In this document: positions 22,501-34,625 of the stretch, piece by piece
How the letters are laid out: every line of letters begins with the position of its first letter
How positions within the stretch are numbered: the stretch's first letter is position 1
From: Massariosphaeria phaeospora
Lineage: Eukaryota > Ascomycota > Dothideomycetes > Pleosporales
Length of the DNA stretch: 64,000 bases
Reading direction: 5' to 3'
Assembly (NCBI GenBank): GCA_011032825.1
Contig: JAADJZ010000033.1
Span: forward strand, 1-64,000
Notes under the pieces: generated by a model
What the model saw: the letters and a program-made list of their open reading frames with translations, nothing else
Told to the model about the DNA's origin: nothing
Database searches by the model: none
Made by a program: the position numbers and the translations under genes

Positions 22501-25500
22501 AAAAAACTAGAAGCTGCGTAGTTTAGCGCTGCTGTTGATCTTAAGAGTACAACTTCTACTAATAGTCCTATACCGCTGCTATTTGAAACGCTTTTAACTA
22601 ACTTAGGCTAGTTACAGACTAACTCTTTTTTGCTTGTTTTTTCTTTTTTTAACTTTTTTGCTTTCTTGGAAAACTTGAATCTTTTGCTTCTAGATTTTGC
22701 TAGTAATACTTTCGTACTAGTTCCTTGCAGTTTGTAAAATTCTGTATTAGTTTCTATATATTCTAGCTCTCTAGCTATTTTTGCTATTTAACTAAGTATT
22801 TCTACTAACGTTTAAATTTCTGTAGGTCCTTGACTTCTTTAACTTCGTACTTTTTGTCTTTAAGTTTGATATTAGTTGCTACTTTAGCGTCTAGTAGTGC
22901 AGGTTTAAAAAGTAATTTGTAAAAAACTAGATGTATGCGCATGCTTGTAAGTAGTTGTAGTTTAAATAATACAAGTTCCTTAACCTCTAGGATTTTAAAT
23001 AGTTTTATTTGAAAGTTGTTTAATTTGTTGCATAGTTGTTTAGTTTTTAGGTTTTTTCGTAAAAGGAAAACTCTATTTCTCTCTTTAAAAGTTAGTTCTT
23101 TAAGCTTTTTCTTGTTTGCTAACTTAGCTGTCGTAAGGTTCCTTTAAGCGATTTGTTAGCTTAATTTGTTGTGTAATTTTTGCATTCTAGAAGCCTTGTC
23201 GTTTGCTGCTAGCGAGATGCTTTTAATATTCTTTAGATTCTAATAAGCTACTAGCTTATATTTATAATTTGCGTAGTAGAGCGAGTGTTCTGTAGTCGTA
23301 GACTTTGTACTATTGTATGCTAATTGTGCTGTTAGCAGAAGTTTAACCTAGTTGTTTTACAGCTTGTTAGTGTACATTCGTAGGTACTGTTCTAGTGTTT
23401 AGTTTGTTCGTTTTGTCTAGCTGTTTGTTTGCGAGTAAAAACTAGTCGATAGTTTTTTTGCAACCTCTAACTAAGCTAGAAACGTATCTTAAAACTTTAA
23501 TGTAAACAGCTTGTTTCTATTAGTAATAAACTGTTCTAGCAATTTGTAATTAGCGACGAGTGCCTTTGTAACCTCGTAAGCTATTTCTTCTGCCGTAATT
23601 AACTCTTCTATTAGTACAAAATGTAATTCTTTAGTTAATTAATCTACGATTACCAAAATCGAGTTGCATAGCTGTGCTAATCTAGGTTTTAACAATTTTA
23701 AAAGCTTTACTATAAAGTTTATTGTAACGCTAATCTATAGGCGTGCGAATAGTTCTAGCAGTTAAAGTAATTCGTAGAGCTTATGTCTTTTAAGTTTGTT
23801 TTTAAAACAATCTAAACAGTTGCTTATTGCTTTTTAAACTATGTTTTGTACATAGAGCATTAAGTACTCGTTCAAAATTTGTTAAACTATTTTGTTAATC
23901 TCTAGGTGTCTATATGCTTGTAAAGCATGTAATTTCTAAATAAGCGCTATAGCTTAAGTGTTGTTTGTAACTATTTATCTTTGCTAGTTGTTTTTGCTCT
24001 ATTCTTAGTGCATTCTTTCTTTAATACTTGTTATTTTAGCTATTTTAGCTAATCGTAGTTAATTGTATTTAAGAGTTTTGTTCGAGTTTCATCGTAATAC
24101 TAGGTCGTGCGTAACTAGTTTGTTAGTTTTTATAAAATCTAATCTTCAACTAAGCGCGTTTGCGGCTCTATTGTTAGTTTCTTTGTAATAGTAAATCTTA
24201 ATGTTGTAATCTGCTATAAATTCAGCTTATCTAACTTGTTGTTTATTTAATTTCTTAGTTGTAGTAAAGCTAGTAAAGTTTTAATAATCTAAGTACACTT
24301 GTACTTAATGCCTTGCTTTTTTTAGCTATGCTTTTTATTGTTTAAAAGCGTTTATTATTGCTAATAGCTTTTTATTGTAAACGTTGTAATTGAGTTCTGC
24401 TCTTAAAAACTTTCTAGAATAATAGAACACTAGTCTCTATTTTTTGTCGTTGCATTGCTGTAAGAGTATTGCTCTTAATGCATAGTCTAAAGCATTAGTT
24501 TTTATTTAAGTTTTTTTTTTAAGTTGTGCATCTGTAGTATTAGTGCTGTAGTAAACTTCTTTTTAAGTTCTTAAAACGCCTATTCTTGTGCTTCTGTCTA
24601 TTTAAACTTTTTATTTTTTTAGTAACTTTTAAAAGCAGTGTCGTGGTCTTAAAGTAATCTTTAATAAACTTTCAATAAAAGTTAGCAAATTTTAAAAAAA
24701 ACTGTACGTTTTTTACTGTTTTGAGAGTTAGCTATTCTTGTACAGTTTAAATCTTTTTTAGGTCTATAAACATACTTTCTCTTAAAACAATAAATCTTAA
24801 ATAGCTAGTTTTTGTAACGTAGAATTTACATTTTTTTAAGTAAAGTAGTAGCTAGTACTGCTTTATCTTTTGTAGCACTTTTTTAACATGTTTTTAATGT
24901 TCTTTAAGCGTTTTTTTAGAGTATATTAATACGTCGTCTAAGTACGCTGTAACAAAAATGTTTAAGTATTTGTATAGTGCTTTGTTAATTAAAGCTTAAA
25001 ACGTAGCTAGGGCATTAGTTAATTTAAATAGCATAACCTAGTACTTATAGAGTCTATATTGAGTTTTGAAAGCTGTTAACTATTTGTGCTCTTTTGCAAT
25101 TTTAATGCAATAGTATCTGTCTCGTACGTTGAGTTTTGTAATTTATTTTACTTTTTAAAGTTAATTTATAAGCTTTTAAATAAGCGGTAGTAAGTATTAG
25201 TTTTTTTGTGTAACGTTGTTGAGCTGTCGATAGTCTACGCATAGTTTCAATTTTTCGTTTTTCTTTAGTACAAACAATATTAGCGAAGCTATTAAGCTCT
25301 CGCTTAGTTGTATATATTCTTGTTAAATATTCTTTTAAATGTATTTCTTTAATTTCTTTTGCTAGTCGTAAGTTAGAGAATACATTAGTTTTAGTCGCAG
25401 TTTTGTTCCTTCTTTATTGATAATTTTGTAATTTTATTTTTAGTAGTCTGCTAGGTTGTGCTCTTCGTTTTTTTCAAAAAAGCTTTTAAACTCTATTTAG

Positions 25501-28092
25501 TATTTAGTAAAAAAGTTTTTAAACTCTTTTTTTTATTTTTTTAAAAAGTTGGATTGCGGTTTGCTCGTTTTTAGAAGCGCAACTTGTTGTATCTATATAA
25601 CTTTTATTTGCTAAAAGTTTTTTTTACAAATTCTCGCAATCTTGTAAAGTAAAATTAGACTAATTCTTTTGTTTTTAAGTAAGCTTTAAATTGTTAAACT
25701 ATTTTGTAGTACTACAGCAACTTTCTTTCTAAGCCTTTAGCTGCGTATTGTTTTGTTTTTTTAATTAATGTTAAAGTTGTGTTTTTGTAGCTAGTTGTAC
25801 GTAATATACATGTTAGAACTTTTAAAGTTTATAATATTAATACACTGTTAGTGTCTAATGCTCGCAACTTTTAACTTAACTTTCTAAGTTTTTAAGTTAA
25901 TTAAACTGTTTTTATATTTTAGTAGTTGTTCGTTGGCTAACACTATTTGTATTAGTCTATTTTTAACTTAGTAAAGTATTCTGTTTTTTTTTACTTATTC
26001 TAAGAAGACTAATGTCTAGGCAGCTTTGCTACTAAGTAGTGCAGTAAGCTTTTAGCCTGCAACTTTCGCTTTTACTTTTATGTAATTCCGTTCTAGTTGC
26101 GTTTTTTGTACGCTTTTTACGGTTGTGCTAAAAGCACTTATACTATTCTAACTATAAGTCTAGTAGTCCGCTAGTTTTTTGCTAAAAAAGCTTTTAAAGC
26201 TTGTTCTTTTAAGATGTTTTATTGCTCGTAGTAGTTGCACTTGCTAGCAAAGCATTCTTAAAGCTTTAAAAACTTGTCGTAGTTTTAGTTTTTAAGATTC
26301 TATCTTGTCGCATTTTTTTATAGCTTATAAATAGTGCATTTTGTAGTGCAAAAAAGCTATTGTGCTGTTTAGCACGTATTGTAGTTTTTTATACATAATT
26401 CGTTGTTGCATTTTAAGTAGTTTCTGTTTTTTAAACTTATAGGCTACTATTCTGTAATATGCTTGCAAAACTAGTATGTTTAGTATTTTTTATTATAACA
26501 CTGCGCTTATTTGCGGCTACTGCTGTAGTTTTTAAACTAATTGTTGTAGTTGTGTACGTAGCATTCTGCTACTGTACATTCGCTGTCTTTGAGCAAAACG
26601 TGTAATAGTAATTTTAGCTATTGCTAAGCGAGAATTTTATTGTCTGCGTAGTATACACAGTTCTTTTTGTTGCACTAGTGCTAAAGTAAGTTTTTGTAAT
26701 TATTTTAATCCGCGAACTGTATTTTTTTTTTGTTAACTTTTGTTGTGCTATTGCTGCGTTTGCAACTTTTTATTTTTGTAGTTCTTTAATTTAAAGCGTA
26801 TAAAACTTGTTTTTGCAATACTAGACAATGTAAGTTTTTTAGCTGCACATTTAGCATTTGTGGTTCTATAGCTGTCCGTTGATCTTTTAGACTTGTAAAG
26901 TTAATAGTTCTTTGTTGTTTTTATTTGTTAGCTTCGTAACGTTTTCAAAACTTTCTATTTAAATCTAATTATTCTCTAATTTTTTGAGGTTTTTTGAGTA
27001 TAGTGTAGCTACTTGCTATAGTTAGACTATAGCAATAGTAGCAGCTTGCGCGCTTGCTACTTTCTGTTGTATTTCTAAGCAGTTTCTGCAAAAGTGTTTG
27101 TTTTTGCTGCATTAAAAGCATACTTTATTGTTGTAACGTTTCTAGCGTTTTTCTTTTAACAATCTGTCTTTAGGGTTTTGCTTTGTCAAAGTAGCGTTTC
27201 TTTTATTAAACTGCTTTTGTAGTAGTTTGTTGTTTTAAACTCGTTCAACGCTGTCGATATCTATTAGGTTATAGTAATAGGTTTTTTTAATCGTAGCTAC
27301 TAGGCGTATGTATAGTTTGATAGTAAACTTGCGTTTCTACTATTGTTGCTATAGTTAGTTGTTAATTTGTACCGCAGTTTTAATTAACTCTTTAAGTTTT
27401 TTAAGTTTTTTGTTTTAACTAATTTTATTTTTTACATGTTCTTTTAGTCTTGCGTAGTAGAACTTGCATAAGTCTTGTTCTTTTACGTTGTCTACTTTAG
27501 CTTAAATTCTTTTAAACTTAATTGTATATTCACTTGCAGATTTTTTCTGTTGTAGTAGTTTAAGTTTGTTTATTGCTTATTATGTTTTGTTTACTTTCTT
27601 GTAGATCGTATAAAGCTCTTTTTTAAACAATTTTTAGTTTTTAAAGATGCGTTGCGTGTTTTGCTTTATTTCTTGCTTACTATTGCTTTTAACATAGTTG
27701 TTTGCGTGTAGCTAAAACTACTCTGCTGCGTTGTCTTTTATGTGCATTCTAGCTGCAAAGATTTTGTTTTGTTTTGTAAAAAAGCTTGTTGCATAGTAAC
27801 AGCAGTAGAAGTCGATGTTTGTAAAAAATAATCGTAGTGTTTTTTTTTTTTTGCTATATTTCTCTAAGAACAGTGCCTTTGCGGCACTACTAGTCTTTTA
27901 ACTCTTTAAAATTGCTACTGTTTTTAACAGTTCGCTAATTTGCTTGCTTATTTGTTTTATCTAGTTAGCTTGCTCTGCTAGTACCGTTGCTGCGGTGCGT
28001 GCTAGTGCTTTAGCGCTGCTACTACTTAAGCTTGCTAAAGTCGTTATATTATCTTAGTTCTAAACCTAAAGTAGTTAACGTATTATTAAAAG

Positions 28093-28581
28093 TGTTCTTT
28101 TACTAAAGGTAATTACGATCGGACTTAGAGATTCTGCCTAAGGAATTGTTCTATGTTTAAAAAGCTTAATAACAACAAAAAAACAATCTCAATTCTATTT
28201 TAAATAGAATAACAAAGTAACAATCTGTTGCCTATAGATCTAATCTATGTATAAAATGTACTTAAAAGAGTTAACTACAAAGAATTTAAATTGTAAAAGA
28301 AATTCTGCTAATCTATATAGTTCTGTAATTCTTTGCTAAAAGCGTTTTGCTTTGCTTGCTACGTTCTGCTACGCCGTAGCACTCGTAGCGCTCGTAGCAA
28401 CTGTTGCTTAGTGTGCTACGTGCTAAGGCTTCGTAGCACTTGTAGCGCATTACGTAACTTTTGCTAACCTAATCTTGCTTCGCGCGTTGCTGTACTTTCG
28501 TCTTGCAGACCTGCAAGCTCTAACAACTCTTCTGCGTCGTTGCTTAGTCTACGATACCTAGTATCGTCTCTGTTTGTAACA
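28093..28581 (-). repeat. 5' LTR of gypsy family 2 (489 bp)
   Basis: Begins TGTTCTTTTACTAAAGG and ends TTTGTAACA. Its central block (about 28350-28450) consists of GCTACG/CGTAGC-type units and does not align by transitions with the corresponding block of the other LTR. Confidence 0.9.
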
Positions 28582-31500
28582 CTAGAGAGTAGACTTTGAT
28601 TGTGCATCGACTACTAAGCACTTAATGCTTTAACTAAAAGAATTAATATTCTTTACTATTAATTTAGGAAACTCTTTGGAGCGTAGCAAAGGCTAGGTAG
28701 TTTACTAAGCTCAACTGCTTTCTATAAAATACAAATCTAAAAAAATAAAAAAATAGATAATAGCTTTTTCAACAAGATTTAAGCTATACGAGTAGCTTGT
28801 TTCTTTTTTTAGCATAGCAAACTCGCTAAGTACCTTTTAAAAGTACATTAACTAGACTTTTTAAGAGTTTTTAAACGACTTCTGCATAGCATACTTAAAT
28901 AACGTGCTTATTTATACAAACGAATTTTTTAAGCAACATAAAAAGCACGTTAATAGAGTATTAAAGCTACGCTAGCGAATAAGTAGAAAGTACTTATTAA
29001 TAAGTATAAGTTGGGTTATAAGTCGCACAAACTTTAGGTTAAAATTAAGTTAGAGTTAACCTAGCGTAGGTAGGAGTTAAGTTAGAGTAGTTAAAGCTCT
29101 AGGTTGAAAGTTAAGTTAGAGTTACCTAAATAGTTAAGAAACTATAATAAATAAATGTAATAAATATACATAGAAAACTTAATATTAATATAAGTTGTAA
29201 ATATTATGTAAGACTTAACTACAACTTTAAGCTTTAACTACTCTAACTCAACTTCAACTCAAGCTGCTTAGTAACTAGCGCGGGTTAAGGCTAGAGTTGA
29301 GTTAAAGTCTAACGTAAGCTAACTCAACTCTAACTCAACTTCTACTTATTTACTAGCGTAATCAAAGCGCTTTAAGAACGCTAGCTTACACGTAGACATT
29401 AAAAAGTGCAAATTTAAAGTAAAGTTTACTCAATACCTTAGTTTTATTATAAAGGCTAGAAAGAGAATTAGCATAGATTTTAAAAAAATTACGGCTATTA
29501 AAGCCTAGAAAGCACTCGAAACTATAAAAAGTATTTAAAGCTTTCTTAAGTTTGCTAACTTCTATTAGAAGTTTATTAAGAACTTTGCAGCAATTGCTGC
29601 CTCGTTAACGAAACTAACAAGCAACGTTTTTAGCAATAAACCTGCGAAGAACAAAAAGCTTTTAAGAAATTAAAAGAAGTTTTTATTACTAAGCCTATGC
29701 TAGCTTAGTTTTATTTTAATAAAAATATAGTAATAGAATGCAACTTCTCTAGCTACGTAATAGCCGAAGTACTATTCTAGTACGGCACTAATAAAGTATT
29801 AAAACCTTGTGCGTACTTCTTAAAGAAAAATACTTAGCAAAAGTGTAATTACAAGATTTACAACAAAAAACTGCTCGCGATTATGCAAAAGCTAGAAAAT
29901 AGAGTGCTAAATTGCGATTAGTTGAGAAATTTAGAGTAATAACAGATTACAAGAACTTAAAATACTTTATAAAACTCTAAATGCTAAACGAAAAGCAAGT
30001 AAAATAGTTAGCTACGCTTAGTTAATATAACATGAAAATTATGTACTAACTTAGCAAGCAGAACGCACAAGCTAACGCGCTATTAAAGCGCAAGCAAAAC
30101 CTACTCGCAGAGGTAAAAAATAGTTAGCTAAAAAAGCGCCTTGCATAGGTGCTTAAGCTAACAACTAAGTACTACAAAAAGTTACTTAAAGAGCTTAACG
30201 TTATAGTAATGTTTGTTTAAAAAATAAAACTCTAAGTTGCTTTAGCAGACTTCTTAAAATAGTTTTGAAAACTCGCTAAAAAACTTGCTAAAGCAATTAA
30301 TAAAAACGGCTACAAGAACACGTAGTTTTTTTCTTTCTCTAGAGATTCTTAACATAGTGTTGAAGCAGTTACTAGTTGTTTTTTAAAGAACTAGGCAACT
30401 ACTAGTTGTCTATACAAAAACTAAAGAAGAAAAAGTACTAACTTTTAATTTAGCTATAGAAACTAAAGAACGTTTGCAAAAGCAACGTTAGAACTAAGCA
30501 AAAACTTTAAAAGTAGCAAAAGTTGCCTAGGAACCTATAGAGGTTTTAAACTAAGATAATAACTCGCAGCATAGCATTATTACCGCATAGAAAGCGCTTT
30601 AATACGCAATTGAATAGTAATAGGCACGTACTACTACTAATAACTAGAGCTACATACAAGCTAAAAAAGCTGTAGCTAACAAAAAGCGCTAATTTTTAGT
30701 TAAGTTGTAACTAAAGTGTTTGTTTAGTTTTAAAGTGCATAGTTAACGACAAAGACTAACTTTGCTACTAAAACAAAGTCTAGGTTCTAGAGAGTAAACT
30801 TCTTTAAACGAGCTTTGTAAAGCTAATCTATACGTTAAAAGCTACAAGGCATTTAAAGCGCAAGCAAACATACAAAATGCTCGCCTAAAACTTTTTCTAG
30901 CTTAAAATGTTAGACTATATTTGTAGGTTTGTTAGAAACTGCAAAGTGTGTAGCTAAACGAAGCTCTAGCGTAATAGCTTACAAAGCTTACTAAAACTAT
31001 TGCTAATACCTAATCAAATATAGAAAAAAGTGTTAATAGATTTTATTAAAAAACTACTTAAAAGCGAAAGCAAGACAAAGCTAATAGTCGTTACTAATTA
31101 GCTAAGCAAAGACGTAGTATTTATACCTCTTGCTAGCTTCAACACAGATATAGTAACTTAAGCATTTATTAAATACGTCGTAGCATACTATTAGCTTTCT
31201 AACGCAATTGTTTTTAACTAAGAAAAACAATTTGTTAGCACAATGTAGTCCTAGCTTTGTAGACTTCTAAAAATCAATTAAAAGCTATTAACAGCTTTTT
31301 ACTTTTAAACTAATAAGTTAACAAAGCGCATAAATAGTGTTTAGAAAAGCTATATAAAGTCTTTTGTAAACTAATCGCAAGACAATTAGGCACTACTTTG
31401 CTTAATAGCTTAGATAGCTATTCAAAAAAGAAACGCAACGTTAACAAAAGTTTTTCTTTTTTTCTGTAGCACGAGTACAACGTACACTTGCTGCAGATAA

Positions 31501-32200
31501 AAGTTTCTACTAAACCTAATCGCCGCAAGCACACAGCAAAAAAAACAAACGAATTAAAAAAAAGCTAAGTTAATTGTTAGTAAGCTTTGAGATGTATTCG
31601 AGCTTGCTTAGGCATTAATAGCAAATGCTTAGCAAAAGCAAAAACGCTAGGCTAACTAACACTAGCGCGAGCTAATAGAGCTTCGAGTGAAAAACAAAGT
31701 GTAGCTTCGCTTTAACAAGTAGCTATCTACTAGATAGCAGTTAAAGAAGCTAGATTAAAAGCACGCGAAATATACTGTGCTAAAGGTAATTAGTAGTTAC
31801 GTAGTAAAACTAGATACGTTTCTAAAGCTACTAAGCGTGTTCTACGTTAATAGACTTTACCTAGCTAGCTCTAATCTACTTCTAAGTTAGTTTTAGAATA
31901 ACAAGCAACTGCTTTCTTTTTAAGTAGAGAGTTAAGACAAATACCTTGTAAAAAAAATTGTTGCTAAGAAAGTAAAGCGAAAAGAACGTAAGTAGCAGAA
32001 ATAAGTTAAAGTTAAATAGTAAAGTTACTTTACTACTACTTAGAAACCTAAAGCAGCGCTTGCTAACATAGAAGCGCTAGACTAATAGATAAACTATACA
32101 AGTTTCTATCAAAATAGCAAAAACAGTTTGCTACGTAATTTCTAACGAGAAATTAAGCACTAGCAAAAAAGAAACAACGAGTAGCAACTTTCTAAAACCT
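28582..32200 (+). pseudogene. Ty3/gypsy family 3 chromovirus pol fragment, RIP-degraded
   Basis: Plus-strand pol remains in order. Reverse transcriptase runs from about 28582, with an LCIDY block and the active-site relic AYLNNVLIYT (~28895-28925; both catalytic Asp are Asn). A 393-bp MITE follows, then the RT end (HVDIKKCKFKVK, ~29385) and RNase H (~29700-30050). Integrase has IDFIKKLLKSESKTKL (~31030) and a decayed third motif TKRIN (~31330; Glu to Lys). A chromodomain-like tail KQVKVKxQSYFTTT lies near 32000-32050. Gag, protease and LTRs are not found. The left end is cut by the gypsy-2 LTR. RIP stops throughout. Confidence 0.8.
28968..29360 (+). mobile_element. MITE copy 2 (393 bp) with 8-bp target duplication
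   Basis: Termini TACGCTAGCGAATAAGTAG and, inverted, CTACTTATTTACTAGCGTA. The flanking octamers ATTAAAGC (28960-28967) and ATCAAAGC (29361-29368) differ by one transition. The interior is made of diverged AACTCAACTCTAACTC-like units in both orientations. It interrupts the gypsy family 3 reverse transcriptase, whose frame resumes after it. An 8-bp duplication is typical of hAT-type transposition, but no hAT transposase is seen here. Confidence 0.85.
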
Positions 32201-33185
32201 AAAAAAAAGGTAATATAATAAGCTAGGCCTAAAAGGTTCTTAGTAGCAACTTTAGTTAAAGATTAAAAGTTCTAGAATCGTTAGAACTAATTGAACATAA
32301 AATAATTCGATTTAGCTTGTAAATAAACCTTTGCTCAAGGGCTTACTAGCTTTCTATTAATTACAATTCTATTACCTAGCATAGCATCTTTGCGCAAACT
32401 TTTACAATAGGTATTTAGATACTAGTAATAGTAATAAATATATTTATTGTAGTATTTTTTTTAAAAGCGCTAAAGCTAAAAGATAGAAGTACAAAGCTTT
32501 TTGCAACTCTGTTTATATATAAAGTTATAATTTAAAAACTTTTTAACATAAAAGATTTATGCTGTTTATAATTACAATAGTTTATAGTTATTAGTAAAAC
32601 TACTTTTATAGCTTAGTTTAATAGAACTACTAAGTATTTTAAATTTGTAGTAGAGCTACGTACAGCTTTCTATAGCAAATGTTTAATTAAACACGCTATA
32701 TAGTAGATTATTTTTTTCTTTAACTTTACTCTATTAGTTATCTAATATAAATCTAGCTATACCTATTCTTTGCACTGTAGTGTAGCTTGTTTTTCTAAGC
32801 GCTAACGCAGTAATACGCTTGCGCTAGAACTTTATTAACCTAGCTACTTAATTAGATAAATATATTTATAGTAAAGAAGTTATTATTAAATAAAACTAGA
32901 AGATTCTCTTTAGAAGCTATTTGTAAGTAGTTAATAGGTTTAATTACTCTAATATAGTTTTATAAAGAGAAAACTTTTTTTATATTTAACTATTTAAAGC
33001 TTTTAAACTATAGATAGTATCTAGGTTATTATCTAAATTAAAGCTTTTATTATTACAGTAATTCTATCTATAGTAGTAAAAGTTGTAGTTTTTGTTAGCT
33101 ATAATATCTACTTAAACAGCTAGAGCTTATAAGCTGTTCTAAATCTAGTACTTTAGCTTATAGCAATTATAGCAATTTTCTTTTA
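32201..33185. other. A+T-rich repeat remnant, unassigned
   Basis: Follows the gypsy family 3 chromodomain. The first ~150 bases may be its non-coding 3' end. No LTR pair, terminal repeat or domain could be recognised in the rest. Confidence 0.5.
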
Positions 33186-33187
33186 TA

Positions 33188-33459
33188 ACGTACTCTACGA
33201 GCGAGTTAGCTACACAAGCGAGTTAGCTACTTGCGCTAAGCTTCTACTAAAACTACAACTATATACAATAGCATAGCACTATCTAAAACTATTATAAAAA
33301 ATTGTAATAAGCTATTCTACTTAGAATTTACTACTGCTTTTTGCTTACATATGCGCGTATTGTGCCTAGCTTTACTATAGCGTTTACAGCGCTTTTAAGT
33401 TAGCTTGTTACTTTTTGCGCGCGCGCTTTTTTTTGCTTTTTTTTTATTACTACGCGTTG
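33188..33459 (-). mobile_element. pogo-family 3' fragment interrupted by pogo element 4
   Basis: Reverse complement of the last ~270 bases of pogo element 1 (12510-12784), including the terminus ACGTACTCTACGAGCGAG after TA (33186-33187) and the region encoding the C-terminal zinc knuckle. It stops at GCGTTG followed by TA (33460-33461), where another pogo element begins. The remainder is not found on the far side. Confidence 0.8.
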
Positions 33460-33461
33460 TA

Positions 33462-34625
33462 ACGTTATCTACTACCAAGCGGCGCACTCTACTAAGCAGC
33501 GCACTCTACTAAAATCGTACTAAAAGCACTAGTACTATTACAATGCAACTACTACTATCTACTATATCAACTAGTAATAAAGCTAGAATAACTATTGCTA
33601 TTTGAGCTACGAGATCTAACGCGTTTTTTTTTTAACAAGCTGCTGCGCAAGCCTATCTAGTGCTTAAAAAACTCTTAACTATTAAAACTACAAACAACGC
33701 TTACAACGCGATTGTAAGCTTAACTGCAAGAATTTTACGCTACTTAAAAAGAACGCAATAGTAGAGCGTATACTTAACTTAGATTTAAAAGAGTTTTTAC
33801 TATCGAAAAGTTTACTACGAGATATAGCTAACAACCTGCGCACCTACTAAAGGCTTAAGCTAGTTAGCAACAACTAGCTAAAATAGTTTATAAAGCAAAA
33901 AAAAAAGCTTAAAACGCATTAGACTCGATTTTACAATAATTAAAAAAAGAAACAAAAAAATGCTAAGGTTATAAACGCGTGGTTTAAGCTCGTAGCCAAC
34001 GTAAAAGCGAAGCATAGCATCTTAAATAAGAACACTTACAACTTCGACAAATCTAGCTTTATAATAAGCGTTATAGGCTTTTAGCTTGTTATTATAGCTT
34101 TAGAAAAACGTAAAAAACTTAAAATAGTTTAGCTAGGTAATTGCAAGTAGGTTACTGTTATTAGTTGCATCTGCGCAAGTAAGTAAGCGATTTTACTTTT
34201 TATTATCTACGCTAGCATAGTTTACATTTTTACGTAGTACAAAAATGTTTTTATACCTCGCAACTAGGTTCTTACTGTTAGTAAAAACAGCTAAACAAAC
34301 AATAAGCTTAGAATCGCGTAGTTAAAGCACTTTAACGCGTTTACTGTGTCGCGTACTATAAAGAGTAGTAAACTACTAATTTTAAACAGCTACAAGAGCT
34401 ATAACTCGCTTGCTTTTTAGAATTACTATATAGAACATAAAATAATTACTTTGTATATGCTTTTACACTCGTTGCACTTGCTACAGCTTTTTAACGTTAG
34501 CTGCTTTTCGCCGTTAAAGCGCGCATATAGTACTAAGATTATAGTTTTAGCACGTCGCTTTGTTACTTACATTGCTAAACTAAACTTTTTTACTACGTTT
34601 AAAACTACTTGTGCGCTACGCGCAA
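33462..34625 (+). mobile_element. pogo/Fot1-like DNA transposon 4, 3'-truncated
   Basis: Starts ACGTTATCTACTACC after TA. Plus-strand translation gives the transposase: helix-turn-helix region (~33600-33850), a NFDKSSF block (~34055; consensus NFDESGF), a LNSYKSYNSLAF block (~34380), and an open stretch LHLLQLFNVSCFSPLKRAYS (~34470-34530). Homology stops near 34625, before the expected C-terminal zinc knuckle and right terminal repeat. The open frame 34451-34666 covers only the end of the DDE region and runs past the breakpoint. Confidence 0.8.

Larger units (their letters stand above)
21424..28581 (-). mobile_element. Ty3/gypsy family 2 LTR retrotransposon (7158 bp), RIP-degraded
   Basis: Two 489-bp terminal repeats (21424-21912 and 28093-28581) enclose a minus-strand gag-pol. 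A Gag zinc knuckle CFxCSKNKHFCRNC (CX2CX4HX4C, one stop) lies near 27080-27125. Reverse transcriptase around 24650-25450 has its YLDD active site intact (24922-24957), followed by RNase H (~24250-24650) and integrase (~22850-24000). Many TAA/TAG codons make it inactive. An opposite-strand cysteine-rich frame sits between pol and the 3' LTR. No matching 5-bp flanks are seen (AAAGG left, CTAGA right); the flanks are a pogo fragment and gypsy family 3 respectively. Confidence 0.88.

Noticed and set aside
28582..29060. Simple insertion of gypsy-2 into gypsy-3 with target duplication
   Set aside because: The upstream part of the gypsy-3 reverse transcriptase is not found left of gypsy-2; a pogo fragment is there instead, and the flanking pentamers differ.
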